A stretch of 25,432 nt of DNA from Peptococcaceae bacterium (lineage in GTDB: Bacteria; Bacillota; DSM-521; Neomoorellales; Neomoorellaceae). The stretch covers positions 1 through 25,432 of the forward strand of contig DOLC01000072.1 in the NCBI GenBank assembly GCA_003509545.1, read 5' to 3'. Below, piece by piece: positions 23,191-25,432 of the stretch. The notes under the pieces are model-generated. The model was not told the origin of the DNA, searched no databases, and saw nothing but the letters and a program-made list of their open reading frames with translations. A program made the translations under genes and the position numbers. The number at the start of each line of letters is the position of its first letter. The stretch's first letter is position 1.

Positions 23191-23907
23191 TCAGCCCACC
23201 ACCTTGCTTATACGCTCGTACACGGCAGCGTAGGCCTCCTCCACGCTCCCCAGATCCCGACGGAAGCGATCCTTATCCAACTTTTCCCGGGTATCGCGGT
23301 CCCAGAAGCGGCAGGTATCGGGCGAAATCTCATCCCCTAAGAGCAGCCTACCGTGGTGCAGGCCGAACTCCAGCTTAAAGTCCACCAGGAGAAGACCTGC
23401 GGGTTCCAAGAGGCGGGTTAGTACGTCGTTAATTCTTAGGGCCCGTGCCCTACATTCTTCCATCTCGTCGGGGCCGGCCAGATCCAGGGCGGCTATATGG
23501 TCCTCGTTGATCATAGGGTCGTGGAGTTCGTCGGATTTATAATAGAATTCCACCACCGGCCTTTTTAAGGGGGTACCCTCTGCCAGCCCTAAACGCTGGG
23601 AAAGGCTGCCCGCAGCTATATTGCGTACCACCACCTCCACCGGCAGGATTTTAAGGGCCTTGACCAGCATTTCCCGCGGGCCCAGCAACTCCACGAAGTG
23701 GGTGGCTATACCCTCCTTCTCTAGCTCCCGGAAAAGGAGGGCAGAAAGCCGGGCGTTGATTTCTCCCTTGCCGGCTATCACCCCTTTTTTGAGCCCGTCG
23801 AAGGCAGTGGCTTCGTCTTTGAATTCCACCAGATACAGATCGGGGTCCTCCGTCCGGTAAACCCGCTTGGCCTTGCCCTCGTAAAGGAGTTCCCTTTGCC
23901 TTCCCAT
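23191..23907 (-). CDS. purC: SAICAR synthetase
   Basis: PurC joins aspartate to CAIR with ATP to form SAICAR. The 238-residue protein has normal length. Features: LLYEGKAKRVYRTEDPDLYL at the start with the nucleotide-binding loop, FKDEATAFDGLKKGVIAGKG, VEVVVRNIAAGSLSQRLG near 90-107, and VDFKLEFGLHHGRLLLGDEI near 178-197 followed by SPDTCRFWD. The start is ATG at 23907, 8 nt after AGGAGG. It lies 38 nt after purB and runs to within one nt of purS. Confidence 0.97.
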   Translation of the reverse strand: MGRQRELLYEGKAKRVYRTEDPDLYLVEFKDEATAFDGLKKGVIAGKGEINARLSALLFRELEKEGIATHFVELLGPREMLVKALKILPVEVVVRNIAAGSLSQRLGLAEGTPLKRPVVEFYYKSDELHDPMINEDHIAALDLAGPDEMEECRARALRINDVLTRLLEPAGLLLVDFKLEFGLHHGRLLLGDEISPDTCRFWDRDTREKLDKDRFRRDLGSVEEAYAAVYERISKVVG

Positions 23908-23945
23908 TATCTTGCCTCCTTTCTCCCGGACAATTTAAGTTGTTT

Positions 23946-25241
23946 TTATTCCAGGCCGGCGCGCCGAAAAAGGTAATCCACATGTTTCAGATGGTAGTGG
24001 TAGTCGAACACTCCCTCTATTTCTTCGGGGCTTAGGCGGGAGGTAACTTCGGGGTCCCGCAGGAGCAAATCTTTGAAGGATACCCCTTCCCGCCAGGCCT
24101 GCATAGCGTGGCCCTGGACCAGGGCATAAGCTTCTTCCCGCAACATCCCCTTTTCCACCAGGGCTAACAGGACGCGCTGGGAGAAGATGAGGCCGTGGGT
24201 CCGTTCCAGGTTCCGCTTCATGTTTTCCGGATAAACGGTCAGACCGGCCATTACTTCCGTGAATTTGGCCAGCATGTAGTCCAGCAAGATGGTGCTGTCG
24301 GGAATAATAATCCGCTCTACCGAGGAATGGGTTAAATCCCGCTCGTGCCAGAGGCTCATATCTTCCAGGGCGGCCAGGGCGTTGCCGCGTACCACCCGGG
24401 CCAGGCCGGCTATCCGCTCGCAGACGATGGGATTTCGCTTGTGGGGCATGGCCGAAGATCCCTTCTGGCCCTGGGCAAAGGGCTCTTCCACCTCCAGAAT
24501 ATCCGTCCGCTGGAGGTTGCGGATTTCCGTAGCCATTTTTTCCAGGGAGCCGGCTATGACGGCCAGGGTGGCAAGGTATTGGGCGTGGCGGTCCCGCTGG
24601 AGGATCTGAGTGGACACAGGGGCGGGCTTAAGTCCCAACTTGCGGCAGACATACTCTTCCACGAAGGGGTCCACGTGGGCGAAGGTACCCACGGCGCCGG
24701 AAATTTTCCCTACACTGATCATTTCCCGCGCGTGCCACAGCCTTTCCCGGTTCCGATCCATCTCGGCGACCCACAGGGCCAGCTTGAGGCCGAAGGTGGT
24801 GGGTTCGGCGTGGATACCGTGGGTGCGGCCCATCATAAGGGTGAACTTATGCTCTTTAGCCCTGGCGGCCAGCACCTTGCGCAGCTTATCCATCCTTCCC
24901 AGGAGCTGATCGGCCGCCTCCCGCATCTGCAGGGCGAGGGCCGTGTCCAGGACATCCGAGGAGGTCATGCCCAAGTGTATGTACTTCGAGGCCTCTCCCA
25001 CCCTCTCGGCAACGTTCGTTAAAAAGGCGATGACGTCATGGCGCACCGTGGCCTCTATTTCCTTTACCCGGGCCACGTCGAAGGCAGCCTTTTCCTTAAT
25101 TTCCGCCACCGCCTCCGGCGGGATCCTCCCTAGCTCGGCCCAGGCTTCGCAGGCGTAGATCTCGATCTCCAGCCACTTGCGCAGCTTATTTTCCTCGTCC
25201 CAGATACGGGCCATTTCCGGCAAGGTGTAGCGCTCAATCAC
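23946..25241 (-). CDS. purB: Adenylosuccinate lyase
   Basis: PurB splits fumarate from SAICAR in the IMP pathway and from adenylosuccinate on the way to AMP. The 431-residue protein has the superfamily signature GSSAMPHKRNP at 261-271, TATVRHD-like catalytic His68, His89 in YIHLGMTSSD and His141 in GRTHGIHAEPTTFG; the His numbers equal those of the Bacillus enzyme, which supports the chosen start. This is GTG at 25241, 7 nt after GGGGGA; a GTG at 25259 would add six residues without a better site. It is the first pur gene in the window. About 20 nt upstream the sequence turns into a diverged copy of the foldback element, so the operon promoter is not visible. Confidence 0.96.
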   Translation of the reverse strand: MIERYTLPEMARIWDEENKLRKWLEIEIYACEAWAELGRIPPEAVAEIKEKAAFDVARVKEIEATVRHDVIAFLTNVAERVGEASKYIHLGMTSSDVLDTALALQMREAADQLLGRMDKLRKVLAARAKEHKFTLMMGRTHGIHAEPTTFGLKLALWVAEMDRNRERLWHAREMISVGKISGAVGTFAHVDPFVEEYVCRKLGLKPAPVSTQILQRDRHAQYLATLAVIAGSLEKMATEIRNLQRTDILEVEEPFAQGQKGSSAMPHKRNPIVCERIAGLARVVRGNALAALEDMSLWHERDLTHSSVERIIIPDSTILLDYMLAKFTEVMAGLTVYPENMKRNLERTHGLIFSQRVLLALVEKGMLREEAYALVQGHAMQAWREGVSFKDLLLRDPEVTSRLSPEEIEGVFDYHYHLKHVDYLFRRAGLE

Positions 25242-25261
25242 CGAACTATCCCCCTTCACGC

Positions 25262-25432
25262 CTATTCTGCCCCGAAAATAGCTTCTCTCCGGGCCGGCAT
25301 TGTTTTCGCTCGCTAAGTGGTCCTCGCGGGGCAGCCTAGGGCTCAGCCTCGGGCTCGGGCGGGGTTCCCGGCCTATTCAGCATCCCCTCTTCAGAGGCCG
25401 GCCTCGGACTTCCTGTCCTCGGCCCCGCCCTC
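25262..25432 (+). mobile_element. Foldback element, diverged copy 4 (cut by window end)
   Basis: Read on the minus strand this stretch aligns with the centre and one arm of the 8371-8636 element: a block with GGCCGGC, CTGA, GGATGC, GAAT, GCCGGGAA and GAGCC in the same order, roughly 78% identical over about 54 bp by eye, then AGCGAGCG and a CCGG run. An apical hairpin (GGAC-TTCCT-GTCC, 25406-25418, between CTCGG and CTCGG) lies at the matching place. By distance from that hairpin the left end should fall near 25262, where CTATTCTGCCCC could be a decayed terminus. The right part lies outside the window. No gene or purine riboswitch is seen here. The left boundary is approximate. Confidence 0.65.

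Noticed and set aside
25262..25432. Purine riboswitch or PurR box upstream of purB
   Set aside because: No aptamer core or PurBox pair is recognisable; the stretch aligns with the foldback element instead. A control region may lie beyond the window.

Overview
The window looks like chromosomal DNA from a GC-rich, spore-forming member of the Bacillota, possibly a thermophilic clostridial lineage of the Moorella type. The genus is a guess. The division rests on three things: a GerA-type germinant-receptor operon, a purine operon in the Gram-positive order with small PurL plus separate PurS and PurQ, and an S-layer-homology protein. Start codons are often GTG or TTG behind strong GGAGG-type ribosome binding sites. 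No rRNA, tRNA, CRISPR array or transposase gene was seen.

Layout. 1-128 is the right part of a repeat element (copy 1). 356-2536 (+) is an exported S-layer-anchored protein with two YcdB/YcdC-type units, ending at a clear terminator. 2686-4031 (-) is an ECF sigma factor with a membrane-bound partner that is probably its anti-sigma factor. 4237-6115 (-) is hisZ-hisG, the first step of histidine synthesis. 6370-8241 (+) is a MarR regulator and a MATE efflux pump, with a palindromic operator candidate over their promoter. 8298-8984 (-) is a hemerythrin-like gene split by repeat copy 2. 9144-13437 (-) is gerA-gerB-gerC plus a small two-helix membrane protein. 13472-25241 (-) is the purine operon, transcribed purB-C-S-Q-L-F-M-N-H-D, encoding most of the PRPP-to-IMP route (purE and purK are not in the window). 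Copy 3 of the repeat lies between purM and purN. A diverged copy 4 runs from just upstream of purB to the window edge.

How the genes work together. PurF starts the pathway; PurD, PurN, PurL/Q/S, PurM, PurC, PurB and PurH carry it to IMP. Genes are mostly spaced by 1-55 nt or overlap, so one transcript is likely. The ger operon begins 34 nt after purD with no terminator between them, but a sequence resembling a forespore sigma-G/F promoter overlaps the end of purD and could give the ger genes their own sporulation-specific expression.

The most notable object is the repeat: a non-coding element of about 266-274 bp with imperfect inverted halves and ends of the form CTGA-N3-ATCCCCA. These ends resemble those of IS10 (IS4 family). 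Copy 2 is flanked by a perfect 10-bp target duplication. Removing the element and one duplicate restores a complete 136-residue hemerythrin-like reading frame, so this is a mobile foldback (MITE-like) element that moved recently.
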